Shown: positions 1 through 9,535 of the stretch, piece after piece
Numbering within the stretch: position 1 is the stretch's first letter
Layout of the letters: the number at the start of each line of letters is the position of its first letter
Assembly: GCA_947683425.1 (NCBI GenBank)
Contig: CANTUQ010000020.1
Span: 5,831,001-5,895,000 of the forward strand
From: Excoecaria cochinchinensis
Taxonomy: Eukaryota > Streptophyta > Magnoliopsida > Malpighiales > Euphorbiaceae
Length of the DNA: 64,000 nucleotides
Direction of reading: 5' to 3'
The notes under the pieces: generated by a model
What the model saw: only the letters and a program-made list of their open reading frames with translations
The model's database searches: none
Told to the model about the DNA's origin: nothing
Made by a program: the position numbers and the translations under genes

Positions 1-356
1 TAGACATGAATCAAAATTCGGGCCGTATTCTCATTTACCAAGTGGCAAAAATGTGCACTTGATGATTCACTCTGAGAAGATTATGAGTCGGAATCCCTAA
101 GCCACGGGGCATCCCAATTAAGATCCTCGAGAATGAAATCGTGCTTTGATACCCAGACCACCTGGATGAATTCATCGCGCACATTTTGCATGAGCATGTG
201 CACATTCACATGCATAATTTGACTTGGATATTGGTTTTAATTTTGCAGAAGGCATTAGACAGTGGAACTTGTCTGGAAGCACACCTCAACAATTTAGGGG
301 GTATGCAGAAGGATTGTATAGGAATGAATAATTGTGTAAATTTTCCTCTTTTCAGG
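1..356 (+). other. Non-coding or intronic stretch upstream of the L accessory ORF
   Basis: No convincing coding region is seen before the ATG at 357. The reading frame stays open upstream to an ATG at 186, but those 57 residues are His/Leu-rich and have no counterpart in element O. A pyrimidine-rich tract followed by CAG ends immediately before G-ATG (about 341-355). The same arrangement precedes the homologous start in O (minus strand, about 10884), which suggests a splice acceptor at both. Confidence 0.5.
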
Positions 357-2087
357 ATGCCTCCACGACGTGCCCCATCTAGAGAACCAGACAGTGCCCC
401 ACCTCCAACGTGGATGGATGCTACACAAAGGCGGAAGTTTAGATCATTAGGTGATTCGCGATTCTTGTCCAGTAAATTTATGTCCCAAACATTCTTGGAG
501 CAGATGGGCATGTGGGAAGAAGTTAGCAGGCTGTTAGCAGCCATGGGTTGGACGGATTTCCTCACACCAGCTTTCCTCACTTACCCAAGAGTTACTAGGG
601 AGTTCCTGGCTACGCTTAAGTATGGGGGGCTTTCAAGATCAAACACAGACCCTGAGGCTATATATTTTCGGGTCCAAGATACGGAGCATACGATGAGTCG
701 CCAGGATTTTGCACAGATCATGGGTCTTCCGATGGGAAATCGGGTACAAGTACCAGACAGAGTTGTTTTGGCACATCAATGGGAAATGATCGCGGCATCA
801 GGGGCCCATTATGACCGCAACATGGCGAAGAGCACTTTATTGGCCTCGCAGGTATTCAGGTATGTTCAGAGGGTTTTAGCCAGCAGCTACTTGGGCAGAA
901 CTGGTAGTCCTAACGCCATCAGCACAGCAGAGATTTGGAGTCTATGGGCTGTGGCAACAGGGACCCGACTCAATATTAGTCACGAGATCATAGTCGGCAT
1001 GGTTAGACAGACTTGGAGAGCTACAGCGCAGATATGTATTGGCGGGGTAGTCACCAGGTTGCTACTACAACAAGGGCACGACCCCGACACGTTTGGTCAG
1101 CCTGTGGATGAAGACATTTATGTCGATTGGGCCCTTGCCAAATGTATGGGTCTGGTTGAGAAGTTGCCTGGACAAGCAGGAGAGTATAGACTTCTTACTA
1201 TGGCAGAAACTCGACGGATGTACCGTTTGCCTCCACTCACGATTGCCACATCGTTCGAAGATCATTTTCAGGATGAGGGAGATCTTCCACAACCTCAGAC
1301 AGATGAGGAGTACTATTGCCCGCAACCAGTGGAGGAGGAGCCTCTACAACCTCGGACAGATGAGGAGTGCTACCATCCGCAACCAGTGGAAGGAGAACCT
1401 TCACACCCTCAGACAGACGGGGAATATTATCATCCACATCCAGAAGAAGAAAGGCCTCACCTGCCGCCAGACTATGCGGAGATGGACATCAATTTGGATG
1501 ACTTTGACATTAACTTGAGTGGTCTGTTTCATGCTTCATTATCGCAGCCAGTTTTTCCAGAAGGTCAGATACACCCTCCTCCTTCCATGCATACTTCGGA
1601 GGTAGATCCCCAGACATATAGGAGGTATCACCCCTATGATCGTCTAGATTCTCCGGGGGCATTTACTTCAGCAGCTCCTCCACCACCACCTAGACCCGGG
1701 ATGGAGCAAAGCCAGACAGGTATGGAGGTCCTCATCCAAACCATGCAGAGGGAGATTATAGCAGTAGTGGAGGCCAGATCCCAATGCTTTGACGAAAGGC
1801 TGATGGCCATGGAACAACGAGTGAGTGAGAGACTGATGGATATGGAGCAGCGTATGGGTGAGAGGCTTATGGCGGTAGAACAACGAATAAATGAGAGATT
1901 AATAGCTGTAGAGCAGCGTATGAATCAGCGTAGGGATGAAAGACTACAAACCATAGACAAGAGATTGCAATGCATAGGGCGGTGCATGAAGGAGACACGA
2001 CAACACCAGGACAGACTCGAGGAGCCCATAAGAGCCTCCTACACACCTATGAGCCATGAAGGATCAAGCGACGCATGCCAACCATGA
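357..2087 (+). CDS. Retrotransposon accessory protein, ATHILA ORF-1-like (576 aa, intact)
   Basis: A long intact ORF lies between the pol region (off-window) and the 3' LTR. I chose the ATG at 357 because the homologous protein in O also starts MPPRR, and both starts directly follow a CAG acceptor-like site. Residues about 20-260 form a conserved region with motifs such as TREFLATL, MGLPMG and RLNISHE, resembling the plant ATHILA ORF-1 family (from memory, not searched). Residues about 310-365 hold acidic, Pro/Tyr-rich repeats of roughly 20 residues (TDEEYY, TDEECY, TDGEYY). Residues about 478-535 hold four to five 11-residue repeats of the type MEQRxxERLM, predicted coiled coil. I see no signal peptide or membrane segment. 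The biochemical role is unknown. Expression as a spliced subgenomic RNA is an inference from the acceptor-like site. Confidence 0.75.
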   Translation: MPPRRAPSREPDSAPPPTWMDATQRRKFRSLGDSRFLSSKFMSQTFLEQMGMWEEVSRLLAAMGWTDFLTPAFLTYPRVTREFLATLKYGGLSRSNTDPEAIYFRVQDTEHTMSRQDFAQIMGLPMGNRVQVPDRVVLAHQWEMIAASGAHYDRNMAKSTLLASQVFRYVQRVLASSYLGRTGSPNAISTAEIWSLWAVATGTRLNISHEIIVGMVRQTWRATAQICIGGVVTRLLLQQGHDPDTFGQPVDEDIYVDWALAKCMGLVEKLPGQAGEYRLLTMAETRRMYRLPPLTIATSFEDHFQDEGDLPQPQTDEEYYCPQPVEEEPLQPRTDEECYHPQPVEGEPSHPQTDGEYYHPHPEEERPHLPPDYAEMDINLDDFDINLSGLFHASLSQPVFPEGQIHPPPSMHTSEVDPQTYRRYHPYDRLDSPGAFTSAAPPPPPRPGMEQSQTGMEVLIQTMQREIIAVVEARSQCFDERLMAMEQRVSERLMDMEQRMGERLMAVEQRINERLIAVEQRMNQRRDERLQTIDKRLQCIGRCMKETRQHQDRLEEPIRASYTPMSHEGSSDACQP

Positions 2088-2372
2088 TCTTTTAATCAAT
2101 GTTCAGGGAGATTTATGATTTTTGCTGTAGTTCATGTACGAAAATAACATTTATATGGATGACCTTTGTTGCACTTTGCATGTTTGGATACCTTTTAAAT
2201 AAGAAATCTTTTTTTTTGACAAGCATGGAAATCATATGATAAGCCACAAAATTGGTAAAATCATAAGAATTGAACCTTCATAGAAGTTAAAAATGATTAC
2301 AATGATACATTAATCTAATCGGAGTTCATTTTATTCAGGAGACAACCGAAGTTGTGCTGGAAAGCACTTTTT

Positions 2373-3433
2373 CGCGTTTTGTAAGTCTGGAGCAGACTCG
2401 ACGCATCATCATCCGCACTTTGTAAGTCTGGAGCAGACTCGGTGCAGCTTAGGAGAGCAACCCTCGCATTTTGTAAGTCTGGAGCAGACTCGGCGCATCA
2501 TCATCCGCACTTTGTAAGTCTGGAGCAGACTCGGTGCAGCTCACGAGAGCAACCCTCGCGTTTTGTAAGTCTGGAGCAGACTCGGCACATCATCATCCGC
2601 ACTTTGTAAGTCTGGAGCAGACTCGGTGCAGCTCAGGAGAGCAACCCTCGCGTTTTGTAAGTCTGGAGCAGACTCGGCGCATCATTATCTGCACTTTGTA
2701 AGTCTGGAGCAGACTCGGTGCAGCTCAGGAGAGCAACCCTCGCGTTTTGTAAGTCTGGAGCAGACTTGATGCATCATCATCCGCACTTTGTAAGTCTGGA
2801 GCAGACTCGGTGCAGCTCAGGAGAGCAACCCTCGCGTTTTGTAAGTCTGGAACAGACTCGGCGCATCATCATCCGCACTTTGTAAGTCTGGAGCAGACTC
2901 GGTGCAGCTCAGGAGAGCAACCCTCGCGTTTTGTAAGTCTGGAGCAGACTCGGCGCACCATCATCCGCACTTTGTAAGCCTGGAGCAGACTCGGTGCAGA
3001 TCAGGAGAGCAACCCTCGCGTTTTGTAAGTCTGGAGCAGACTCGACGCATCATCATCCGCACTTTATAAGTTTGGAGCAGACTCGGTGCAGCTCAGGAGA
3101 GCAACCCTCGCGTTTTGTAAGTCTGGAGCAGACTCGGCGCATCATCATCCGCACTTTATAAGTCTGGAGCAGACTCGGTGCAGCTCAGGAGAGCAACCCT
3201 CGCGTTTTGTAAGTCTGGAGCAGACTCGGCGCATCATCATCCGCACTTTGTAAGTCTGGAGCAGACTCAGTGCAGCTCAGGAGAGCAACCCTTGCGTTTT
3301 GTAAGTCTGGAGCAGACTCGGCGCACCATCATCCGCACTTTGTAAGTCTGGAGCAGACTCGGTGCAGCTCAGGAGAGCAACCATCGCATTTTGTAAGTCT
3401 GGAGCAGACTCGGCGCATCATCATCCGCATCTC
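2373..3433 (+). repeat. Tandem array of a 92-bp unit in the 3' region of L
   Basis: About 11.5 copies of a 92-bp unit. Each unit contains two copies of the imperfect palindrome AGTCTGGAGCAGACT (6-bp arms, GAG loop), spaced alternately 41 and 51 bp, so the array holds roughly two dozen palindromes. The half-units differ: one continues GCGCATCATCATCCGC, the other GTGCAGCTCAGGAGAGCAAC. Copies are very similar, implying recent expansion. The same repeat, in about four more diverged copies, occupies the same position in O (8352-8716). The 285 bp between the ORF stop and the array hold nothing recognisable. Confidence 0.95.
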
Positions 3434-3571
3434 GCAAGACTGAAATAGGTTTGTAGTTCGGGAAAAATGATTTACATTTCATAGCAACGGGAAGGTAGTC
3501 GCCTTAGGTACGCACTTCTTTCCTCTTTCCTGAATTTTGGCTTAACTAGGCACCTATATGCTAGTTTCCCC

Positions 3572-3586
3572 AAAATTGGGGGCCAC
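3572..3586 (+). promoter_or_regulatory. Polypurine tract of L
   Basis: The tract (AAAATTGGGGGCCAC) abuts the LTR start TGTAGACACC. Near-identical tracts abut the 3' LTRs of O (minus, 8236-8251) and N (minus, 23140-23154), so the position is supported by three elements. It would prime plus-strand DNA synthesis. Confidence 0.8.
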
Positions 3587-3990
3587 TGTAGACACCAGGT
3601 CCCGAGTCGGTCCAAGATTAGGATTACCCGATGATGAAAATAAAGACCAATTCATGAGCAAGAAAATAGGAATAGGTCATTTCTTTGTCAAGTTCTTTTA
3701 TTTTCCTCAAAATTCTTTTAAAGTGTTCATTCTTATTTTTATTTTTATTTTATTTGTATTTTTATTTTTATTCATGTCTTTGTATTTCATTTCATTATAT
3801 TTTCTGAAAAAAAAAATTTGAAAAAAAAAAAAAAAATCGCGAACGTCGGGCGAGTCGGCTCGCTTGCGGCAGCGCACTGGCGCTGGGCGCAGCGCCCTGC
3901 GTGAGAAAGAGCGACGCGCCGTTACGCATCGCTAAAACCCCCGCTGCATGCAGCGCGCAGCGATATGCGCACGCTGCGCGCCAGCTCGCC

Positions 3991-4020
3991 CAGGATCGGC
4001 GAAAAATCTCGCCGATCCTG
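3991..4020. other. Perfect 12-bp hairpin in the GC-rich block of the L LTR
   Basis: CAGGATCGGCGA and its exact reverse complement are separated by 6 nt. It lies at the distal end of the GC-rich block. Function is unknown; it could form a stem in RNA or a regulatory palindrome in DNA. Confidence 0.85.
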
Positions 4021-5474
4021 TCCAGTCCCCGCCGCAACCGCCCATTTCCGCCGAAATTCATGTTTTTCACTTTTTAGGCTAAAAAAATAATTTTTCCTTG
4101 TGATTTTTTCAAGTTTTACTCAAATTTAATAAATATTGGTCAAATTGGGTGGGAATAAAAATTCAAAAAATGACAAAAATAATTAAAAATAAATAAAAAA
4201 GTTAATTGTCCAAATTTGACTTTAGGGATTCAATTTTGGATTTTTTGAGTGTTTTTTGTTGAAAATTTGTGAGGGGGAATCTTGGGAAATCTGAGGGGAG
4301 CTGGAGAGGGTAGAGGATGGTAGGTTTTTACGGGTGTGAGATTTCATTTTGAAAAAAAAAAAAGAAAAGATTGGTCTTGAGGGAGTAAGAAAAATTCTCT
4401 CTAAAAAAGATTTTTTTTCCTAAGTCATTTGAGAAAGAGATTCTTGAGGGGAGTTAGTGGACTTTGCTGGAAAAACAAAAGAGTTCAATGTTCTTGGATT
4501 TTATCTTTTATTATTCTCCAAAACAAAAATCATTTCTTCAATTCTCTGAATTCTTTTCTTTTACTCTACAAGTTTTCATCTTAAATTTCACTCTAGTTTT
4601 TTTTTATCTCTAAAAATTTTTGATTGATCTTGAAACATTTGAGAAAGGAAAATCAATTTCTTAACTTGAATTTTCAGATCACACATCAAACCAAAAAAAA
4701 TCAAATCATTTTTTTCTTGTTGGTGTTCTTGAGTTTTTTTAGACATAAACTCAAGATTTACTTGAACACATTTTCGAGTTAATTTTCGGATCTTGACAAG
4801 AGATTAGATCAGACTATATTTCTTCAATATCATTTAACTCTGAGGGTGAAGATTCTTGGACCTATTTTTCATCTCATTTTTACTTCAATTTATTCATGTT
4901 AGGTTATCTTAAGTTATGTTACGTTGTTGTTTTTGTGAATTAATACATGTATGTGTTTTTTGATTTGAGATCTATCTTTTTAGCATGAGTATTCATCTTC
5001 TCATTTTGTCGCCAGCATAAATATGAATAGATCTATATAATGTTAAAAAACGGGATTTGTATGATTTTCTCTTTTATTATCACCCTTTTATAATTTTTGT
5101 ATGCTTAAATGTTATTACCGCGTGGTGCATGTTTTTTTCTTTTATTTATTCACTTAATTTCATTGGCTTATTATTTTTATTATCGTTCTTATTTTTATTA
5201 TCGTTCATAAGAATTAATATTTATTTTTATCATCATCATTATATACGTTTTTAACATAACCCTTGCTAATTAATTGTTAACCATGTGGACCTTTGCATTT
5301 GTTTGGTTTTTAATTATTTTCTGTGTTTTCTTATATAGATCTAAGGTTTCTAATATTATTTTTTTCCATCGTTTCATTTCATCGTTCGTCATTATTATTA
5401 TTATTATCATCATTATTATTATTACTGTTATTTTCATTAATATTACTATTGTCATTATTTATCATTACACATTA

Positions 5475-5477
<3 letters not shown>

Positions 5478-5534
<57 letters not shown>
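5478..5534. repeat. (TTA)n microsatellite in the L LTR
   Basis: Nearly pure ATT/TTA trinucleotide run of about 19 units. It is embedded in a longer, less regular ATT-rich region (about 5388-5605). The Leu/Ile/Tyr-rich ORFs across it are artefacts of the repeat. Confidence 0.95.
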
Positions 5535-5984
5535 TTGTCGTCTTTGTCGTCATTATCACTATTTATTTAATATTATTGTTATTATTATTGCTATTATTGT
5601 TATTTTTTTTTACCATTTAACGTAATATTTTAATATGTCAATTTAGCTTCATATATCATCTAATTTACTAGTCACTCAATATGCATATTTTACCTAGTTC
5701 ATTATTTTTCTGTTTAATTGAATTTTGTTTGGACACTAACATCAATTTTACTTGTGTTTGTTTTTTTTTTGTCAAATTCTTGTGTTCCCCTGTTTGAGCG
5801 TCCGTGCGAATGGAAGAGGAGACCGGAGAATTATTGTTATTTTTATTGTACTTGTTATTTTTTGTTTGTTTTACTGAGTTATTTGGCATGTAATAATTAA
5901 TTAAACCATTTATTTTATGCACGCTTAATAAAAAATCACACAAAAATATTTCTACAAATAAAATTGAATTTTTTTTAATAAAAT

Positions 5985-6156
5985 GGGACCAATGTCCTAG
6001 TTTTCCATCCAAAATAAATTATCACTTTAAAATGATTTTCTTTAATTGTGCATGAGAGGACCAACGTCCTCAACATTAATAAATACCCCTTTTTATGCAT
6101 GATTTATATTTTATTTACAATGGGGGTTGTATTCCGCCCCTAGTTTTGTTGTAATT
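5985..6156 (+). promoter_or_regulatory. Conserved LTR module (two GGACC..GTCC palindromes plus GTTGTATTCCGC box)
   Basis: Two short palindromes about 70 bp apart are followed by a roughly 36-bp box containing GTTGTATTCCGCCCCTAG. The same three parts, in the same order, occur in every Tat-type LTR in this window: O 3' (minus; box 6741-6780, palindromes 6830-6844 and 6902-6915), N 3' (21211-21250, 21294-21309, 21367-21380), N 5' (32309-32348, 32392-32407, 32465-32478), O 5' (35020-35059, 35109-35124, 35182-35195), M (37613-37652, 37701-37716, 37785-37798) and S (plus; 55642-55655, 55711-55726, box 55775-55815). The position in the distal LTR suggests RNA 3'-end or R-region control, but this is inference. 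Confidence 0.75.
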
Positions 6157-6565
6157 TAATTTTGTCATTATTTTTATTTTTATTTATCGTTTCATATGTG
6201 ATTGATTTGTGCTTTAAATTCAATGCATTAATCGTGTGAGATGAGGGATGCAATTTTGTAATTTAAGAGCTCATTTATAATTAATCAAGACATAAATAAG
6301 TGTGAAGTTCCGAACACCATCTCTGGTTTAGACCGATAAGAGGTTAAATTTTTCAAATTTCCCGTAAATTGGGTGGCGACTCCAAAATACCTCAAAAGTG
6401 CCTAAAGGTGTTATGGCGATGGATGGTCCTTTTCAATGTTCTATTGTGAAAGGAGGTGCCGAAAAATATCTCATAGCACCTAAGATCGGAAAAGACACGA
6501 ACCAATCCCTCAAATCCTAAAGCGGATTCCCGACGAGGGCCTTGCTGGTTCCGGCGTGCGTCACA

Positions 6566-8235
6566 AGCCCCAAAGACCAGAGTGAGTTCGGGACTTCTCA
6601 TTTATTTGTTCCTTGATAATATTATGATTAAGTTTTGAATTTATTGTTTCATCAACTTTCCACACGATGCATTTAATTAAGGCGCAATCATTCATGTCAA
6701 AAGCAATAAATAAAGCATTATTAAAATAAACATCCTCAAAATAAATTACAATAAAACTAGGGGCGGAATACAACCCCCATTATTAAAATAATATATAAAT
6801 CATACAGAAAACGGGATATTCATTGGATTGAGGACATTGGTCCTGCTATGCATATTTGTTACAAACTGATTTTAAGAAGTGTTAATTTTGTTGGTTAAAA
6901 CAGGACATTGGTCCACAGCTTTCGAGAAAATCCCAAATTAATTACTATAAAATATTTGGCCCTTTTCACTTTAACGACATTGAAATAATCTCAATAATAA
7001 CATGAATAAAAAGCAAGGGTGAAGAAAGAACCCGTATGGAAATCCTCAGATTGGCTCGACCATCATCATTTACAACTCCAATTCCAAATGGTCAGAAAAT
7101 AACTCATAGGAATAAATATGTCAGTGTCAAAATTGGTGAATAATGTAAGGAAAGGAAAATAATAGGAAACTTCAAAAGAAATGAGTTAAAAGATAAAAAA
7201 GTAAAAAAATGAAAATGACTAATATAAGTTAATTAAATCACACAAGTATTAATCTAGAATGTTTACCCTCGGATTTTACCTTTTTGGGTGAATATCAAAT
7301 GGTTTCGGTCCCCGCACGCTCCACAAGGATCAAATAAAAAAGATCAAAGTAAGAAAATTTGTATTTTCCCTTTTTAAAAATTTAATAGCGATCGAGTGTT
7401 TGAATTAGCTGTATTGATGGAAACGAATGAATTTTGTTACCTCAAATTGGCTTAATTCGCAAGAAAAATTTGAGGAAATCAATTAATTGGAGGAATTTTT
7501 ATCAAATAAAATTCTAAAAATAGAGATTTTATAGCTTTTTGGTAAACTGCTCTCAAAGAAATCTTTTCTAAAAAAAATCCCAATCTCTCAAAAAGTGGTT
7601 AATTTTCCAATCTCTCCAAAAAAATTGTCAAATTTTCTAACCCCCAAATAATGAATTTTACTTCTCAATTTATAGAATTTTTGGAGATAAAATCAGATAA
7701 GCATCAGTTTAAAGTTTGAATTTTAAAAGGAGTTTTAAAATTCAATTTTTAACCAAATCTCACCCAAAATTTGAAAGATAAGAGATAAAATTTTATCAAA
7801 ATCGATGTTATTTGATCAGATCCACTACCGACGGGCATCCCTGCAACTACCGATGGGTGTCCCTACTAAGGGCACGCGTGAAAATTTAGATACAGATAAG
7901 CCGTAACGCGGGACTAGGGACGGGCATCCTTACTCAAACACGTGTCCGTCCCTAGTTATAGACGGGCCGTAACGCGGGACTAGGGACGGGGATCACCCCA
8001 AGTAGAGACGGGCGTCCCTACTTCAGACGGTCATCCCGTCTGTGGAGCAAAACTTCCAAATTCAAGCAAAATTTCCCAAACTCTTTCAAAACCTCACGCT
8101 ATAGCGAAAAAGATTTTAATCCTTATGAAATCGAAAGGTGAAAACCTCCGAATTCCATCCATTTATCCGGAAACTAACGTGGATCTCTTCATCGGGTAAC
8201 TCTGACCTGGACTGCCTCAAGACCCGGTGTCTACA
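6566..8235 (-). repeat. 3' LTR fragment of O, cut by L
   Basis: 1,670 bp, matching 34844-36518 of the 5' LTR almost throughout. The first 320 bp in plus-strand order are missing because L inserted there. It ends TGTCTACA at 8235, next to the polypurine tract (8236-8251). At about 7830-8040 lies a cluster of GACGGG/CCGTC palindromes in the U3 region, including GACGG-TCATC-CCGTC near 8027-8042. Confidence 0.9.
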
Positions 8236-8351
8236 GTTGCCCCCAATTTTTGGGAAACTAGTGCACTAGTGTCTAGATGAGCCAAAATTCAGAAGAGAAA
8301 GGAAAGAGACGCATACCTGTGGCAGTCCTTACCTTTTTGCCGGGGAAGTGG

Positions 8352-8716
8352 TGATGCATCGAGTCTGCTCCGGACTTACAAAATGCGAGTGTTGCTCTCC
8401 TGAGCTGCACCGAGTCTGCTCCAGATTTACGAAGTGCGGATGGTGATGGTGCGCCGAGTCTGCTCCGGACTTACAAAACGCGAGGATTGCTCTCCTGAGC
8501 TGCATCGAGTTTGTTCCACTTACAAAGTGTGGATGACGATGCGCCGAGTCTGCTCCAGACTTACAAAACGCGAGGGTTGCTCTCCTGAGCTGCACCGAGT
8601 TTGCTCCACTTACAAAGTGCATATGGCGATGCGTCGAGTCTGCTCCAGGCTTACAAAACGCGAGGATTGCTCTCTTGAGTTGCACTAAGTTTGCTCCACT
8701 CACAAAGTGCGGATCC
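8352..8716 (-). repeat. Palindromic tandem repeats in the 3' region of O
   Basis: About four copies, on the minus strand, of the same composite unit seen as a 92-bp repeat in L. The core palindrome appears as AGTCTGCTCCAGACT with several variants, and some half-units have lost a few bases. The repeats are flanked by the polypurine tract and 3' LTR on the left. Short ORFs reading through both strands are repeat artefacts. Confidence 0.9.
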
Positions 8717-9535
8717 GTTCTATCGCGTGCGCCCCGCTGTCCTCGTCTTGGTATGCGCGGTGACTAAACTGTCCCGCTAGCCTCATCTCAGCCCGCATGG
8801 TGTCTGATTTATATCGCTAGTCCCGTTTTAAGTTTGCGGACTTTCCTTGCTAACCTCCATTCAATCGGTAATGTACGATTCTGATCTATTGATTCTCATC
8901 TAATATTGAATGCGTTCTTGAAGGACATAATGTTTGATCTATTTATCCTTCCTTTTGACTGCTGGTCATTTTCAAATTGGTGTGAAACCATGTTCCTGTA
9001 TTGTAAGAGACTCTTGTTAATTCTCGTGCAAATTAACTTGATTGGTAGATTTATGAACATTTTTATGTTGCCTTTTATTATTTATCCCCCTGTTTACTAT
9101 ATGATCAATTGTCTTTTCCCTTCTTTTCTCTTTTTTAGAAGTTTAAATCATGAACAAATAACATGCAAATTTAACAGGTTAATCCATAAATGTTTTTCCA
9201 CTAAAAGGTTAAATTTTGTACAATATACAAATGTGATTACAACAAAATGTATAAATACAAAGCTAGAAGAACTCCCTGAACAATCTATAATGGCGCATAA
9301 TCTGAGAGCTCCTCTGGATCATCATCATCATCTGATAGATGAATCGGCTGGCCTCATGATGAAGAAGCAGAGGGTCCCGCCTCTAGAGCAGATGGCTGCC
9401 TGGGAGGGGCTGATGGTCTGGCCTGCTGAGCAGCCGAGGTGGTATCTGGGAGGTACAGCCACTGGTACTGATAACGGCTGCGCTCTCGCTCCTCTCCTGC
9501 TCCTCTCTCAAATGGTCAATAAGCCTCCCCTACTC
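8717..9535 (-). other. Non-coding 3' region of O between repeats and the ORF1 remnant
   Basis: It holds no convincing gene. About 9290-9535 on the minus strand probably encodes the decayed C-terminal tail of the ORF1-like protein (charged, coiled-coil-like stretches interrupted by stops). The 218-aa plus-strand ORF here is antisense to that tail and has no recognisable domain. Confidence 0.5.

Larger units (their letters stand above)
1..6565 (+). mobile_element. Element L: 3' half of a Tat/Ogre-like Ty3/gypsy retrotransposon
   Basis: Visible parts in order are an accessory ORF (357-2087), a palindromic tandem-repeat block, a polypurine tract and a 2,979-bp 3' LTR starting TGTAGACACC and ending GCGTCACA. 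The 5' LTR, gag and pol lie off the left edge. The base after the LTR (6566) begins sequence internal to the 3' LTR of element O; its uninterrupted counterpart starts at 34844. L therefore inserted into O, and the expected left TSD (AGCCC or near it) is outside the window. L is the only plus-strand Tat-type element with internal sequence here and has the best-preserved accessory ORF. Family assignment is by similarity to O and N, which carry pol. Confidence 0.85.
3587..6565 (+). repeat. 3' LTR of L
   Basis: 2,979 bp, TG...CA ends. From its 5' end it contains the conserved start TGTAGACACC followed by ATTACCCGATGATG, a GC-rich block at about 3838-4060, a long AT-rich region with a TTA microsatellite, and paired palindromes GGACCAATGTCC (5986-5997) and GAGGACCAACGTCCTC (6056-6071). 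A box containing GTTGTATTCCGC follows (about 6121-6156), then a PBS-like GGGTGGCGACTCC (6371-6383). Short ORFs inside it are not credible genes. Confidence 0.9.

Noticed and set aside
357..2087. Envelope-like protein, because of its place between pol and the 3' LTR
   Set aside because: No signal peptide, membrane span or cleavage-type site is visible; ORF1-like and coiled-coil features fit better.
2373..3433. CRISPR-like appearance of evenly spaced short palindromes
   Set aside because: The spacers are themselves the same two sequences repeated, so this is a tandem repeat; the context is a plant retrotransposon.
5057..5625. Several ORFs rich in Leu, Ile, Tyr and Ser
   Set aside because: They arise from the TTA microsatellite and T-rich LTR sequence.
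8329..8703. ORFs on both strands through the O tandem repeats
   Set aside because: Products of a repeat unit lacking stops in that frame; they encode near-identical repeats with no start or context.
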